Assembly (NCBI GenBank): GCA_038025085.1
Contig: CM076153.1
Span: forward strand, 15,165,001-15,229,000
DNA length: 64,000 bases
DNA from: Tetragonia tetragonoides
Taxonomy: Eukaryota > Streptophyta > Magnoliopsida > Caryophyllales > Aizoaceae
Reading direction: 5' to 3'
Shown: positions 1-11,589 of the stretch, piece after piece
How the letters are laid out: each line of letters begins with the position of its first letter
Position numbering within the stretch: the stretch's first letter is position 1
The notes under the pieces: model-generated
What the model was told of the DNA's origin: nothing
The model's database searches: none
Seen by the model: the letters and a program-made list of their open reading frames with translations, nothing else
Program-made: the position numbers and the translations under genes

Positions 1-72
1 GCAGTGACACATCTGCTTATAGTATCTCTTATCTTTTCATCTTAGTAAGTTTGTGATTAAATTTTTATGTAG

Positions 73-306
73 GAAGGAGTGACCTGTTTGTCTTGGCTTG
101 GAAGATCCAGATATATAGCTACAGGATGTGTTGATGGGAAAGTACGAATATGGGATAGCCTCTCTGCGGAAGAGAATGCGGTGAGAACCTTCGGTGGTCA
201 CAGTGATGCCATTGAGGCTTTGAGTGTTTCTGCCAATGGACATTTTCTTGTTTCCGTTTCGCTTGATGGAACAGCCCGGGTCTTTGAGATCGACGAGTTC
301 ATGTAA
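73..306 (+). CDS. AAMP-like WD40 protein, last exon (partial)
   Basis: This is the 3' terminal exon of a WD40-repeat gene whose other exons lie left of the window. It starts after a clear acceptor (tttttatgtag) and reads 77 residues to TGA-less stop TAA at 304-306. Two WD repeats are visible: one with GCVDGKVRIWDS (about residues 19-30) and one ending SLDGTARVFEI just before the stop, with a GH dipeptide between them. The wording closely follows plant homologues of angio-associated migratory cell protein (AAMP), a beta-propeller scaffold. That family assignment is from memory of the motif pattern. The exon has no stop or frameshift, unlike the two downstream copies at 4.9-6.2 and 6.2-7.2 kb, so this is the best candidate for the functional parent. 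The parent gene cannot be judged because it is cut by the window edge. Confidence 0.78.
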   Translation, partial: EGVTCLSWLGRSRYIATGCVDGKVRIWDSLSAEENAVRTFGGHSDAIEALSVSANGHFLVSVSLDGTARVFEIDEFM

Positions 307-890
307 ACTTCTAAATTCGTCAATATGACTCTTAGGCCTTGCAGAAGGAACACATGAATTATGATGATGACGTTTAACGCGTCAGTGGGAAGAATGAAAG
401 TTCCTTCGATGTTCCTTCTTCATTTTACTTTATTGTTAGATGATATGAGCTTGGTCACCATCAATAGCTATGACCTCGCTTACATTTATGTTCTGTGATA
501 CATTGTTCTTTGTAAAATATAAACCTAAAATTTTCTCCATCTTTGTTAACAACTAGAATTCCAAGCCACTTATAAAATTCAGCAGTTTTCTCTAGTTTAC
601 AAGCAAGAGGCTTACTGGCTGAGTAGCCTGAGTTGGACATTTATTTCTTTTAATTATTGTTTTAATTTCTAAATTTTTTTTGTACTCAGGATGTTTCAAT
701 TTTTGGTGGTGGTTCAATAGAATTTGTTGTTGTATAACGAGTAATTCAAAAGAAAAGGGAATGGTGAAGTGGTATCATAGCACTAGTGACCACTTCAACA
801 AAATATTCGCTTCTATATGACCGAATTGACATGTTTATATTGAGTAATCATATTAACGAGAAGAGCACCTTCCTCAGCACCAACAGAATC
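307..890. other. Intergenic, 3' flank of AAMP-like gene
   Basis: The first ~200 bases are probable 3' UTR; they recur, diverged, after the copy ending at 7248 (both contain an 'aacgcgtcag' motif). The rest is AT-rich DNA with no ORF or repeat I recognise. Confidence 0.5.
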
Positions 891-894
891 GTCA

Positions 895-3800
895 GTCAGC
901 AAGCCCGGTTGCCCAAGTAAATGCGGCAATCTGACCATTCCTTACCCGTTTGGCATTGGCCATGCCTGCTCCCTGAGCTCCGGTTACACACTCCATTGTA
1001 ACACTTTGTCTAATCTACCAAGAACTTTCATACAGACACCCCTATCCAACTTCGAGGTGTTTAGGTATAAAAAACAAAGTATCATTTGAATGCTTCAACC
1101 CACAAGGGTAATTGGTCACCAACAACATTGTTGTTGTGGTAGGCTTCTCCAGAGGAATAGAGGGCGGTTGTGGCGCAACTTGTGGGACCCTCTGTTTGAA
1201 GCAAGAGAATGTGGCCGGAGGAGGGTACTGCTCCTTCAACGGTTGCTGTCAGTCTGCTATTCCTAAAGGGTTGAAGAACGTTGGGATCTTACTCCTTTTC
1301 ACCCATGGCCATGCAAATGTCACGAGGATTGCTACTTGTGCATATGGGTTTATAGGAGAAAGTGATCTGTTCATATTTCAGGGAGTCTCAGATCTTGGAC
1401 CTAGTTTCGCTAATAGGATAACAGGCAATGTCCCTATTGTTTTAGATTGGGTTATCGGCAATGAAACATGCAGTCAAGCCCGGCGTGATCTGGGCTCCTA
1501 TGTCGGCCAGCAGAACATAAAATGCATTGATGCTGATAATAGTACAGGTGGATATCTATGCAGTTGTCTCCCTGGTTATGAAGGCACTCCTTATCTCAGT
1601 CCTGGATGTAAAGGTTGGTCTCATCTTCTTTGTATCGCCTCAATTGCTTCAGTCTCTATTAAATGATTATAAGGTCTGCCTTTTACATCAGTTTATTGGA
1701 GTTTAATCTAGGATATAATCTTAGATTGTACTGTATTACGAGTAGTTTAGAAAGTTCTTAGGGAATTGACAAGTAGAAATTAATGTGTAGAAAAATATAG
1801 ATAAACTTCAACAGTACCATAAAATCCGCATCATAAAAATCATGGCAAACGCCTTGGCAGTGGCTAAATATGACAGACATTTCATTCTCCGGTTTGTTTT
1901 TTCTTTTAGGAACAGCAATATATATTCTCATTTATAGATCTCCTTTATGCCTAAAAAATGTACAATGTCATAGGCTCTCAGAGCCTCGCCTATAGGCTAT
2001 ATCCACCTGAATCCAATGGATATGAGAAGGAAGAATGCAAATCCAATCCTGTAAACAACCAATAGGAAGAGTAAACAGGTCCACCAAAGCACCCTGTGAT
2101 TGATCATCTCCAACATGGCATTCTTCCAAAACTTCCCCTGCTTAAATCTGACTTCATCTCCATGTAACCATGCATACCATCATATGAAGACTTTTTCAGA
2201 CTCCCCATGTAGTAGGATCCCAAAACCCCCCAAAAAACCGATACAAGATACTAAAATCCATGAGAAGTTAAGCCCTTCACTTGCCTTTGTAGCTGTAAAC
2301 CCTCCTCCTATAATGACCTTCATTTTGTCACAGAAGTCTGTTCTAACTACACCCTTACAAGTTACATATCCCCAATTTTTGTGCCAAACCATGTAGATTC
2401 AATTTGCTCAAACACCAATTTATTCCTATTGCAAAAGCCACTATCAGTTGCTCTAGTGATGCCACTGGTAGAAGTAACACCAACATTGTTACAATCATGG
2501 TTAAGAGAAGCAGATCTTCTGTCCACAGCCAAGGTAGGGACTTCCTAATTTATGTAGCTTATTCCTCTTAAGAGCCTGGATAGTAGTTGTGACTTTAAAG
2601 GGTTTGAAATAGGGTGTACTGTATCATTCTTAGTGCTGCAAAAAGAGTCATCACTAAGGAAGGACAATTGTCATATTTCCCTTCCATCCCCTTAATTTAC
2701 CTCCTACTCTCTGTGGGGTGCCCTCTTTCTCCGAGGACGGAGAAATTTTCACTTTCTCTATAACATAACTTTGTAGAATCTACCTAGGACTTCATTGTCC
2801 GAAAGTCGGTCTATACAAACTGAACCATTTGGAGGAGCAATCTTAGTCCATGCAATATCAAATTGAGTTGCATTCAAAGTATCCTGGCATTCTTTTACTC
2901 CCTATTGCGCACAGGTTAAGATCAAGTTCTGAATTCTTGTAAGCTGTCATTATCATTAACCCAAAATCTTATTTTCCATTCTTAATTCTACTGCCAGATA
3001 TCGATGAATGTGAAGGTCCATACATGAAGGAGGCTACAATTGTAGTTGTCCACATGGGTCAATCGGTGACGGTTTTAGAGATGGGACAGGGTGCATTCAT
3101 GCTCATGCACAAAACCTGTCAATCGTTGTTGCAATATCAGGTATAGGGTAATTGCTAATTAAACTCTTTCATGCTCTATTACTCATTTTTCTTCCAAAAC
3201 ATATGGCTTTAGCATCTAATTGCCTGTCTTTCTAATTTAAGATCCAAGCATTGTCCTAGGGAAGCATGATATGAAATATACCTCCGGACCATAAATAACA
3301 TTACGTTGGACTTTTTGGAGTCAAAGTTAACAAGCTTTGACCATTGGTTAATGAAAAATTATAAAGTTCTACAACATAAATATACTTTTGCTAGATTCAT
3401 TTCAAATAGTACTTTCAAACAAATCAAAAATTTGTAATTTTTATTTTCATATTAAAAGAGTTATATGTGGTCAAAGTATTTAGAACCTAGATGCAAACCT
3501 GTTTGCATTAGTTTGGTGCCTCATTTGAACCAAAATAAGTAAAGCAAAAGAATATATCTAACAAATGTTTATGTGATGATCTTTTCAGGTATTGTCATAG
3601 GCGTTGGTCTAGTTCTTCTGCTTCTATTAGGGCACTGGCTGTATCGATCAGTGAAGAGTAGAAGAGAGGTTGAACAGAAAGCTAATTACTTTAAAAGAAA
3701 TGGTGGTTTACTATTACAACAACAGGTATCGTCTAGCGAAGGTACTGTTGAGAAGTCGAATGTGTTCTCTGTTGCTAAGTTGGAGAGAGCAACTGACAAC

Positions 3801-4396
3801 TTCAACGGGAACAGGATACTTGGCCAAGGAGGCCAGGGCACTGTCTCTGTGGGGTGCACTCTCAAATCAATCACCGTAATGTGGTTAAGCTACTCGGTTG
3901 TTGTTTAGAAACAGAAGTTCCATTACTTGTTTATGAGTTCATACCGAATGGAACCCTTTATCAGCATATCCAGGACCGTACTGACGATTTTCAGGTTACA
4001 TGGAAAACACGCTTGCAGATTGCTACAGAATCAGCAGGTGCTTTGGCTTACCTACATTCATCCTGCTCTGCTCCTATATATCATAGGGACATTAAGTCTA
4101 CCAATATACTGTTGGATGACAAATTTAGAACAAAAATTTCTGATTTTGGGACTTCAAAGGGGAGTTTCTGGCGGTTGCTAGCCTCGCAAAACAGTGCTTA
4201 AAAAGGAATGGGAAACGGCGGCCTACAATGAAAGAAGTTGCTATGGTGCTTGAGGGGATCAGTCAGAGCACGTTCCCAGTTATGCATGGACAGACCATTC
4301 CCTCACAGATGATTGAGAAGCATGGCAGTAACCTCTTATGGAGGCTGAGACGTGTTTCTATTTTGTGTTGCATTACACCAATTGCTCGATACTGAA
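895..4396 (+). pseudogene. Wall-associated kinase-like (WAK-like) receptor kinase pseudogene
   Basis: The remains follow WAK order. A galacturonan-binding-type N-terminal region starts near 897 (motif CGNLTIPYPFGIGHAC). A cysteine-rich segment and EGF module lie at 1112-1617 (GYLCSCLPGYEGTPYLSPGCK). After an intron comes a second, calcium-type EGF beginning DIDECEG at 2999, ending near 3139. A membrane segment ([19 protein letters not shown]) opens the next exon at ~3590, followed by a kinase start with GQGGQGTV and a lobe with [26 protein letters not shown] and DFGTSKG. Breaks: an early stop and frame change near 1087; a frameshift inside the second EGF near 3025; a deletion after GQGTV (~3845) that removes the ATP-binding lysine region; a second deletion after DFGTSKG (~4160) that joins the activation loop directly to the C-terminal RRPTMKEVAMVLEGI segment. 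It cannot encode an active kinase. The family normally links pectin in the wall to intracellular signalling. Confidence 0.88.
3282..3530. repeat. Decayed MITE-like segment in WAK-like intron
   Basis: The wording 'ggactttttggagtcaaagtt...tttgaccattggttaat' resembles 51330-51390 ('tgactttttaaagtcaaagtt...tttgaccattaatataag'), which suggests two decayed copies of one MITE family. Ends are not defined. Confidence 0.3.
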
Positions 4397-4619
4397 ACTG
4401 CAACAAGTGTCAGTAGAATGAAGTATTGAACTTAGTTAGACGCGAATAGAATCTACTTTCTAAGCCACATATATAACAAATTTCAAGATTGTGTAATGCA
4501 TATATGCATAGTCAGCAGCTCTGTGTGTTTCATGGATGTGGAAACTGCTGTTAATGTCGAATCTACTAATTATCTGTGTGGAATAGCCAGTTTGTAATGT
4601 TTCAGATCAGGGAACACGT

Positions 4620-4712
4620 GTGCCAGAAATCCCATTTCTTTGTTTCTGAATGTTTATTGATAATCGTTTCATTTCTTTGTTTCTGAATGTTGATTGATAA
4701 TTATTTCTAAAA
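4620..4712. repeat. Short tandem duplication (~41-bp unit)
   Basis: The phrase 'catttctttgtttctgaatgt' followed by 't(t/g)attgataat' occurs twice in a row, beginning near 4632 and 4671. Confidence 0.7.
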
Positions 4713-4937
4713 GAAGTGGAGGCACTTGTGAAAAAGTAGGCATGGTCAATTGGTCACAAGACTTGATGTTAGAGGCAAATTTCAGTACTTGAACTGCACT
4801 TGCTAGTTAAGTGAGTCTGTTATGAAGTTATTAGTAGGGTGAGCAGTTGTTTAGATTTGTCGTAACACAATTTGTATACAGCTGAGACTATATAACTAAT
4901 TCCTCTGTAATCAATTCTCATCTTCATAAAATAAAAT

Positions 4938-6185
4938 GCATGGCTATAAGCCCTGACACAACTCTTGTTTCAACTGGGTCCAAGGATCATAATGTTCACT
5001 TGGTCAACATTTTGTCTGTGAAGGTCTGAGTTGTATCTTTCTTTATGATCTCCCTTCCCCAATGGTTCTGTAACTAATATGTTCTGTAGTCTGTACATAT
5101 AGTTGAATGAAGATTTATCGCTTTAGAGAATTGAAATGTGAAGTTCTCTCTTTGTAAGTAGCTATGCAGGCCTGATCCTGTTGCTTGTGTTTCTCCTAGG
5201 GTACTGGAGAGGTAATCAGTTGCTCTTGTGCAGGTTAGCTCATTGACTGCTCTCACAGCAGGTTCGGTAGAATGTGTTGGCTTTACACTTAAGGTTTGTC
5301 AGTCTTCTTGTCTATGAGTATCTTTGTTGGTTCTCTGTTGTCAATCTCATAATAATTTGCCACCCTAATTCTTAAATACTCTTAAAAGAGAGACACTCCC
5401 AGTGAAATAAAGCCATATCTGGATATGATCAGTACTTTAAAGAGTTCTCAGGATAGCCGAATTTGTCGTACAGATTCTGTTGTGAACGGTGGGAGTTGGT
5501 CATACACAACTTTTTTGATATAATGTATGAAAATGGAAATAATTCTTAGAGATCTTACCTAATCATGAAATAGTAGCATCATCAATCTGTAATCTGTACT
5601 TCCTATGTTCATTATTGGCTGAAAGATGCCTTTATTGGGTATATTGATTCATGTTACCACTTACCAGTGCCTCCTGAAGTGTGATTGTAGGTTGTTCTTA
5701 GGAGTACATTTTCATTACCAACTGTTCTGGCTGTTTACACATTCAGCCTCTTTGCCCCGTCTCATTTATCTCCATGGCAGTGAACCATGGGCTACAACTG
5801 GGAGCTTGAACCAGAATCTTATTGTGCGGGATTTTTGAGAATGTATGCAGTTCCTCGCAACTCATTTCAGCATGAGGTTTGCAAAACATTTCTGGCTTTG
5901 ATGTCTCAATAACAATATATCCATTTAGGCAGTGCAGAGTCACCACTCACCTGCTTGTTACGGCTAGGAGCAACCAGGTACATATATAGCTACTGGATGT
6001 CTTGATGAGAAAGTACGTGCAGGGGTAGCTTCTCTAGGGAAGAGAATGCAGTGAGAATCTTTAGTGGGCACAATGATGTGATTCAATACACTCCCTCCAT
6101 TCCTTATTCTTCTCCGTCTCAGTCTCAGACTTTCAGTTGACTGGACAGCCAGGGTTTTCGAGATTAAGGAATTCAAGTAAAATTT
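4938..6185 (+). pseudogene. AAMP-like WD40 pseudogene, copy 2
   Basis: Several exon remnants appear in gene order. TTLVSTGSKDHNVHLVNI is near 4960-5010. A piece ending GSVECVGFTLK lies near 5230-5292. A segment with GSLNQNLIVRDF ends at a stop at 5836-5838. The last-exon equivalent lies near 5943-6180, where SREENAVRIFSGHNDVIQ is still readable but stops follow YIYSYWMS. The region matches exons of the copies at 1-306 and 6.2-7.2 kb, so it is a partial duplicate. It carries stops and substitutions in the core WD repeats and cannot make the full protein. Confidence 0.75.
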
Positions 6186-6229
6186 CATAAATTTTCAATG
6201 TCTTAGGCTTTGCAGAAGGAAAAAACGTG

Positions 6230-7248
6230 AAGTATGCATGGCGATAAGCCCTGACTCAACTGTTGTCCTGACCGGGTCCAAGGATCATAATGTTCACTTG
6301 GTCAATATTTCGTCTGGGCAGATATTGCATCTTTCATGATGAACCCCTTCCCCAATGGTTTTATAACGATTCATTGCTTTAGAGAAATTGCAGTTCCCTT
6401 TCTTTATTTCTATTTCTGTTTGTGTTTTTGTTAGGGAGCTAATAAGTTGTTCTTGCGCAGGTGGTTAGCTCTCTGATTGCTCACACAGATTCAGTTGAAT
6501 GTGTTGGCTTTTCACTAAGGTTTGTCTGTCTTCTGGTTTCTGAATAATATTTTTAGTTTTTTCTATCTCTGTGGGCAATAGGATTGGATATTTGGTATAC
6601 CCTGAGGGCGCTGAGGCTTTGTATTTTCCAAATGTAGTAATGAACCCGGGGTTACCGAATTCTCTCATACCCCTAGCGAACTTTCTTGCTCGTACCCTGA
6701 GGGCGCTGAGGCTCTGTATTCTGTACTTCCAATATTCGTTATCGTCTGGAGCCTGGAAGATGCCAATATAGATCAACTTTCTTGCTCCTTCTCACTTATC
6801 TCCATGGCAGTGGACCCTGGCTGCAACTGGGAGCTTGGACCAAAAACTTATTCTCTGGATCTTCAGCATGCAGCTGTCCGCAAATCATTTCAGCATGAGG
6901 TTTGCTTAAATTTGTATAACACTGCTGGTTTTGATATCGTAGTGACAACATATGCATATTGTACTTCTGATATTTTCTTCCCCCTAAGTTTGTGATTAAA
7001 TTTTTATGCAGGATGGAGTGACCTGTTTGTCTTGGCTTGGGAGATCCAGATATATAGCTATAGGATGTGTTGATGGGAAAGTACGAATATGGGATAGCCT
7101 CTCTGCAGAAGAGAATGCAGTGAGAACCTTCAGTGGTCACAATGATGCTGCCATTCAAGCTCTGAGTGTTTCTGCCAATGGCCATTTTCTTGTTTCCGTT
7201 TCGCTTGATGGAACAGCCCGGGTGTTTGAAATTGACGAGTTCATGTAA
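6230..7248 (+). pseudogene. AAMP-like WD40 pseudogene, copy 3
   Basis: The same exon series repeats: STVVLTGSKDHNVHLVNISS near 6252-6320; SLIAHTDSVECVGFSLR near 6465-6520; an exon at ~6800-6900 (LAATGSLDQKLILW); and an intact last exon at 7012-7248 (acceptor tttttatgcag, 78 residues, stop TAA). The exon at ~6800-6900 has lost one G where TGG GAT should read Trp-Asp ('ctctggatcttcag'), which throws the rest of that exon out of frame. Upstream WD exons are absent from the window, so I call a fragmentary pseudogene even though the last exon is clean. Compared with the exon at 73-306, the last exon differs by scattered substitutions and one extra codon (NDAAIQAL versus SDAIEAL). Confidence 0.75.
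6575..6725. repeat. Direct repeat 'accctgagggcgctgaggct'
   Basis: The phrase 'taccctgagggcgctgaggct' (first 20 bases given in the call) occurs at ~6598 and ~6694 with the intervening DNA between, inside an intron of the copy-3 pseudogene. This is a short local duplication. Confidence 0.6.
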
Positions 7249-7777
7249 ACTTCTTTATTTGTCAATATGACTCTTAGGCTTTGCGGAAGGAACATATGTG
7301 AAGTATGATAGTGTCGTTAACGCGTCAGAGGGTAGAATGAGATCATATATATGATGTTTCTTCATGTTATTTTAATTTGAGATCATATATAGCTTGGTCA
7401 CCATCAATTGCTGTGATATTGGCTACATCTATTCTCTGTGATACAATAATGTTCAGCACTGTTAAATATAAAGTTATTCTACATCTTTGTGATCAGACAT
7501 CTGAGATTCCAAGCCACTTATCAAATTCAGCCGTTTTTTCTAGTTTAACAAGCATAGGCTGAATCATGGTCATTGAGCTTACACAGGGTTAGTGATACTG
7601 AAGTTCCATTCTGGTATAGTGGTACTTGCCACTCCTTTACTGCTAGTGGTTCATTGAGCTTACCTAAATACTAATTTGACTGCAGCAAAAAGGTGGCACT
7701 ATTTTTTAAGCTTTCAAAATAAACACATACTGATCACATAATACAGGTTGTTTAAAGAAGACAATTCATGACTTGCA

Positions 7778-7835
7778 TCAACCCCGTGCTGCTCCTTGAG
7801 CTCCGGCTACACACCCCATTGTCTGCAGTTGGCAA
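7778..7835 (+). pseudogene. WAK-like shred
   Basis: The text 'gctgctccttgagctccggctacacac' near 7788-7815 matches 'gcctgctccctgagctccggttacacac' in the WAK-like pseudogene at ~963-990. It is a tiny remnant, but it shows that the AAMP-WAK block was duplicated as a unit. Confidence 0.6.
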
Positions 7836-7839
7836 TCAT

Positions 7840-8919
7840 GCCTGGCCATAGAGCCCAATGATATGATAGTCTATCATGTTTGGCCATAGAACCCATTGAT
7901 ATGAAATGAGATGATTATTGAAGGACAAAATGTCCATGATTATGAGATATGATTTAGTTTAAGAAATATTGAGGCCTTAAACATGCATATTCTTCCATAC
8001 CAGCTAGCTATAAAATTGGCTAACCCTTAGTTAGTACGATATTGTCGAGTTATTGTTGATTATGGTATCTTGATCTCTAAAGTAAATCTTGATATTCGAT
8101 AGAGATCTCAAATGTCATTTTCTGAGCAATCTAAAGTCTCTATGTACGTTTAGTTGTGTTCTATGTACTTTGAAATACCAAGTGATGCTTTAAATGATAT
8201 TAATGATACTATTATTAATATTATTTGTCTTTAAGTGTTGGTACTAAATATCGTGTATGTAATGGTTGATGATTGGTATGGCTTAGCCGGATATTCGGCC
8301 GAGTCTGTTATGTGAATCTATTTGTCAACCGATGATTGAAGGTTTGAGAAATAGTCGTATTTATTAGTATACACATATATACGAAATCATTAATAGTTAT
8401 AAACTCTTTAACTTAATTATATTATTTCTAAACAATAGAGAAGACTTACTTAGTTTATGATAATGGAACCTACACATATATGATCTATTAGGGGATGTTT
8501 TAAAACATATAAGGTAATAAAAATAATACTAGTCTTGTCCTATAATCAAAATGCTATGTGAGCATTCTCTTCTTTGTATAGTCGTGTTAAATACCAGCTT
8601 TCGCTGACATTTTATAATCTCACGTTTTTGCAGATTGTTGCAGAATGAGATTGATTGGTTACTTCTGTTGTGAGAAACGATCACCAAGAGTTTAATTGGT
8701 TCAGTTGTAAAGTTATCGAGTTGTAAATAGACCACATATTTTATTGGGCTTTCGCAGAGTTGTATTCTTTTATTATTTTTACTTTTAGCTTTGTGTTTGC
8801 CTTAGGGTGAGCACAACGGTGACGCCCCGGGAATTAATTCTGCTAATTCCGCTGCTAATGACGTATTAAATGACTAAGTAAGCAGGGTTAATTTCCGGGT
8901 CGTTACAGCATCCCTTCAT
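7840..8919. other. Intergenic, no gene seen
   Basis: AT-rich. It begins with an imperfect tandem phrase around 'atgcctggccatagagcccaatgatatga' / 'atgtttggccatagaacccattgatatga' (~7838-7905). No coding frame of note. Confidence 0.5.
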
Positions 8920-9180
8920 TTATTTTTTCCGGGTGTCATCGATTGCACTCTTCACCCTCTTTCGGTACCTTCATTGAAGGCTTGTGGTACCAAATGGCCA
9001 AGCAAGTTGGCATTTTTTACTTTTCTCAATCACTTTAATTAGTACTTTGTTAAAGCGTTTATTTAGGCTCTTTTCTCATCTCATTTTGATCTATATTTTT
9101 ATTTCAATGATCTGAAATCTTCTCTGAGGACACGATATTGGACCATTTCTCCCTCGATCTGATATGTGAATAAAGACCTT
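8920..9180 (+). pseudogene. HSP20-like (alpha-crystallin-type) fragment A
   Basis: This corresponds only to the 3' part of the unit seen in fragment B. The frame reads LFFPGVIDCTLHPLSVPS from ~8921, then diverges. An intron-like gap follows, then a match at ~9112-9170 ('tctctgaggacacgatattggacc') to B's 'cctctggcgacacgacattggacc'. No start or N-terminal domain remains. It is a direct repeat of 9391-9640, which implies tandem duplication. Confidence 0.6.
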
Positions 9181-9204
9181 TGTCATAAAGTGTCTTATAA
9201 GTCA

Positions 9205-10263
9205 ACAAGGGTCGATGTAGGTTTTTTATATTCTGGTCGGCATATCGGGGTGTGCCGGCGGAGGGTGTTGAACTCATTAAGCATGGTCAGATTGTGAATT
9301 TTTACGGAAGGGTATATGGTGGTTCAATGATTCTTGATTCCGATTAGGAATTCTTGATATTACAACGAAGGTTGAAAATGACCCCTTTCGATTATTTTTC
9401 CCGAGCGTCGTCGATTGTAATCTTCACCCACTTCCGTACCTTCATTGAAGGCTTGCGGTACCAAACGGTGAATTAAGTTGACATTTTTTACTTTTCTCAA
9501 TCATTCTCATGATTAGTATTTTGTTAAAACTGGTTTATTTATTATTCTGATTTTGATTTTTTTTCTTAATTTCTAAAGCTCTGACATCTCCTCTGGCGAC
9601 ACGACATTGGACCGTTGCTTTCTCGATCTCGTGGTGAAGAACTCTGTATCGATTGTATTTCTCTGTGTAGTGTGGTTTTAATAATCGGTTTGTTTTTCAT
9701 TTTTGTCAGGAAAGGTCCAAAGCAAAAAACACAAATAGAGAAAAACAACTTATAATTTGGTGGATGCAAACTCCCATATAGTGAGGAAACTCGAGGGCTC
9801 AGGGTTTGAGCATCTATTTCTAATTAAAGTACAATATTCTTTTCGAAAACGAGTTTCTTAAAGCTCTTACAAAGTTTTACGATCCTGTTTCAGGACGTTT
9901 AACCTAGGTAAGGTACGACTATATTTCAGCGTGGATGATGTCTTTGTAATGACGGATTTACCAATTGATGATATACCACTTAAATCATATGGAAAATACT
10001 CCCTCAAGGAATACTAGACCTATGCGGCCTTAAAATAAAAGATGACGTTGAAACCAGCGGTGAAAATAAAGACAACGGTGAAACTAAAGAATAAAAACCC
10101 ATGTCTAAACAACAACAACGACGACAACAACAACAACAAAATAAAAATAAATTCATCTCTTCCAATGAATAGCATGGTTACTGTGGTTAATGATTACAAA
10201 GGACAACCGGATGATTTTGACCAAGCTTGTCGGGCGGCATACATTATGGCATTAGTTCCGTAG
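9205..10263 (+). pseudogene. HSP20-like pseudogene B
   Basis: The core motif GVPAEGVELIKHGQIVNFYG reads from ~9249, with VYGGSMILDSD after it and then a TAG stop near 9345. This matches the loop and strand pattern of plant HSP20-like proteins (compare VDMPGVPPEG in copy C). The upstream strand (FYILVGISGC) is one base out of frame. After an intron (acceptor ~9578) the next exon carries DLVVKN. A further segment at 9913-10011 reads RLYFSVDDVFVMTDLPIDD and onward to a TAG after SLKEY. An in-frame tail at 10042-10263 holds an Asn-rich stretch and PDDFDQACRAAYIMALVP before the stop. At least two stops and one frameshift separate these parts, so it is a decayed gene. Its original role, by family, would be chaperone-related; this copy is unlikely to work. 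Confidence 0.65.
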
Positions 10264-11057
10264 TAATGCAAGATGCACACAGTTTGTTTGTGAAGAACCT
10301 GAATTTTTTTTTAATTTTTTCTCTGTATTGAATTTTTTCTTTGATGGGTAATCACATTTTATTTATTCAGTGAATAATTTCTTTGTCACATTATGTCAAA
10401 CAATAAGAGGTCAATACAGACAACCAAAGAATTCGTAATCTACCAGCCATTTAAAAGTAACAGAGTTCACATCCATTCTGACAGTGCAACATTTTTCTTG
10501 GCTTTAGAATACCATGTACTTCTGGTGATAGCGTAAGTATTTTTGAGTATATTGCTATGAAAATAAAGTATTTTTCTTGAAACATTAAAGACATAGTTTA
10601 AGTGGAATGTCATGCAAAGAGTGTGAATTGAAAAAGCAAACCAGAATCTCACCAATTTTATTTGAAGCACTTACTGTGTGATCAAGCATCATTATCGATA
10701 TATAGCTCTGACTCTCCCTCTTTTTCTCTTCCTAAATCTCTATGGACCACTACCCTAATACTAGTCAAATACCTTAACAAAGATAAACCTATCATAACCT
10801 AATATACAGAAACGTAACCTAACGTAACATAACATACGCTAACATAAAACTCTCACACATAATTTTTCTTTATGACGCTTTAATTATTTTTTTATCGATA
10901 GAAACATGACTCTTTGATTAAAACGACGTCGTGTGAGGCGACATTATTTTATTAATCACTCGCATTGCACTATTTGCACATATGGAGACCTATCCGTTTT
11001 TCCTTCTCCCTTCTCACTCTCGAACTCTGGTTCTCTTCTCCTTCCTAAGTCCCTACA

Positions 11058-11585
11058 ATGGTAGTCTCAACACCAAAAAAACACCATTTTCAAGCTTACG
11101 TAGAAGGCAAAAAACAAGGTTCTATCTTTTGAGGCAAGAAAAATCGATGATTGGTTTTATATCCGGGTTGATATGCCCGGAGTGCCACCGGAGGGGTGGA
11201 AATCATCAAAGAAGGTGACATTGTCAATTTTTTCGGGAAAACTTCTAAACTTTGGGAATATGACACCCAGAGAGTGGTTTGGGCTAAATACTTCTCGATT
11301 TCGACTCGGAACATCTTCACATCACTTTCAAGGTTCAAAACGGGTCACTACGGCTTTTTCTTGCCGGGTTCTTCAACTGTCATCTTCAACTGCCGTCTCA
11401 ACTGCCGTCTTCAACCACTTCCGGTATCGCAAATGAGACCAAGTGAGTTACCCTTGTCTATCATTCTGTTTTTTTTTGTTTTTTTTTTAACCTTTTCTAA
11501 TTGTGATTTTTTTTTTCTTAGGCGGTGACATCTGACGGTTGCTCCCTCAACCTCATTGTGAAAAGACCGGTCATTGTTTTAGGTT
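11058..11585 (+). pseudogene. HSP20-like pseudogene C
   Basis: This is the best preserved copy. From ATG at 11058 the N-terminus reads MVVSTPKKHHFQAYVEGKKQ. The frame then shifts to read EARKIDDWFYIRVDMPGVPP (~11129-11190) and shifts again to VEIIKEGDIVNFFGKTSKLW (~11196 on) and YGFFLPGSS near 11350. The RVDMPGVPPEG turn is the classic alpha-crystallin-domain entry. A donor after 'aatgagaccaa' (~11433) and an acceptor at ~11520 lead to a second exon reading VTSDGCSLNLIVKRPVIVLG. At least two single-base frameshifts break it. The upstream 10.68-10.98 kb is AT-rich and may be its old promoter. Confidence 0.68.
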
Positions 11586-11589
11586 AGTA

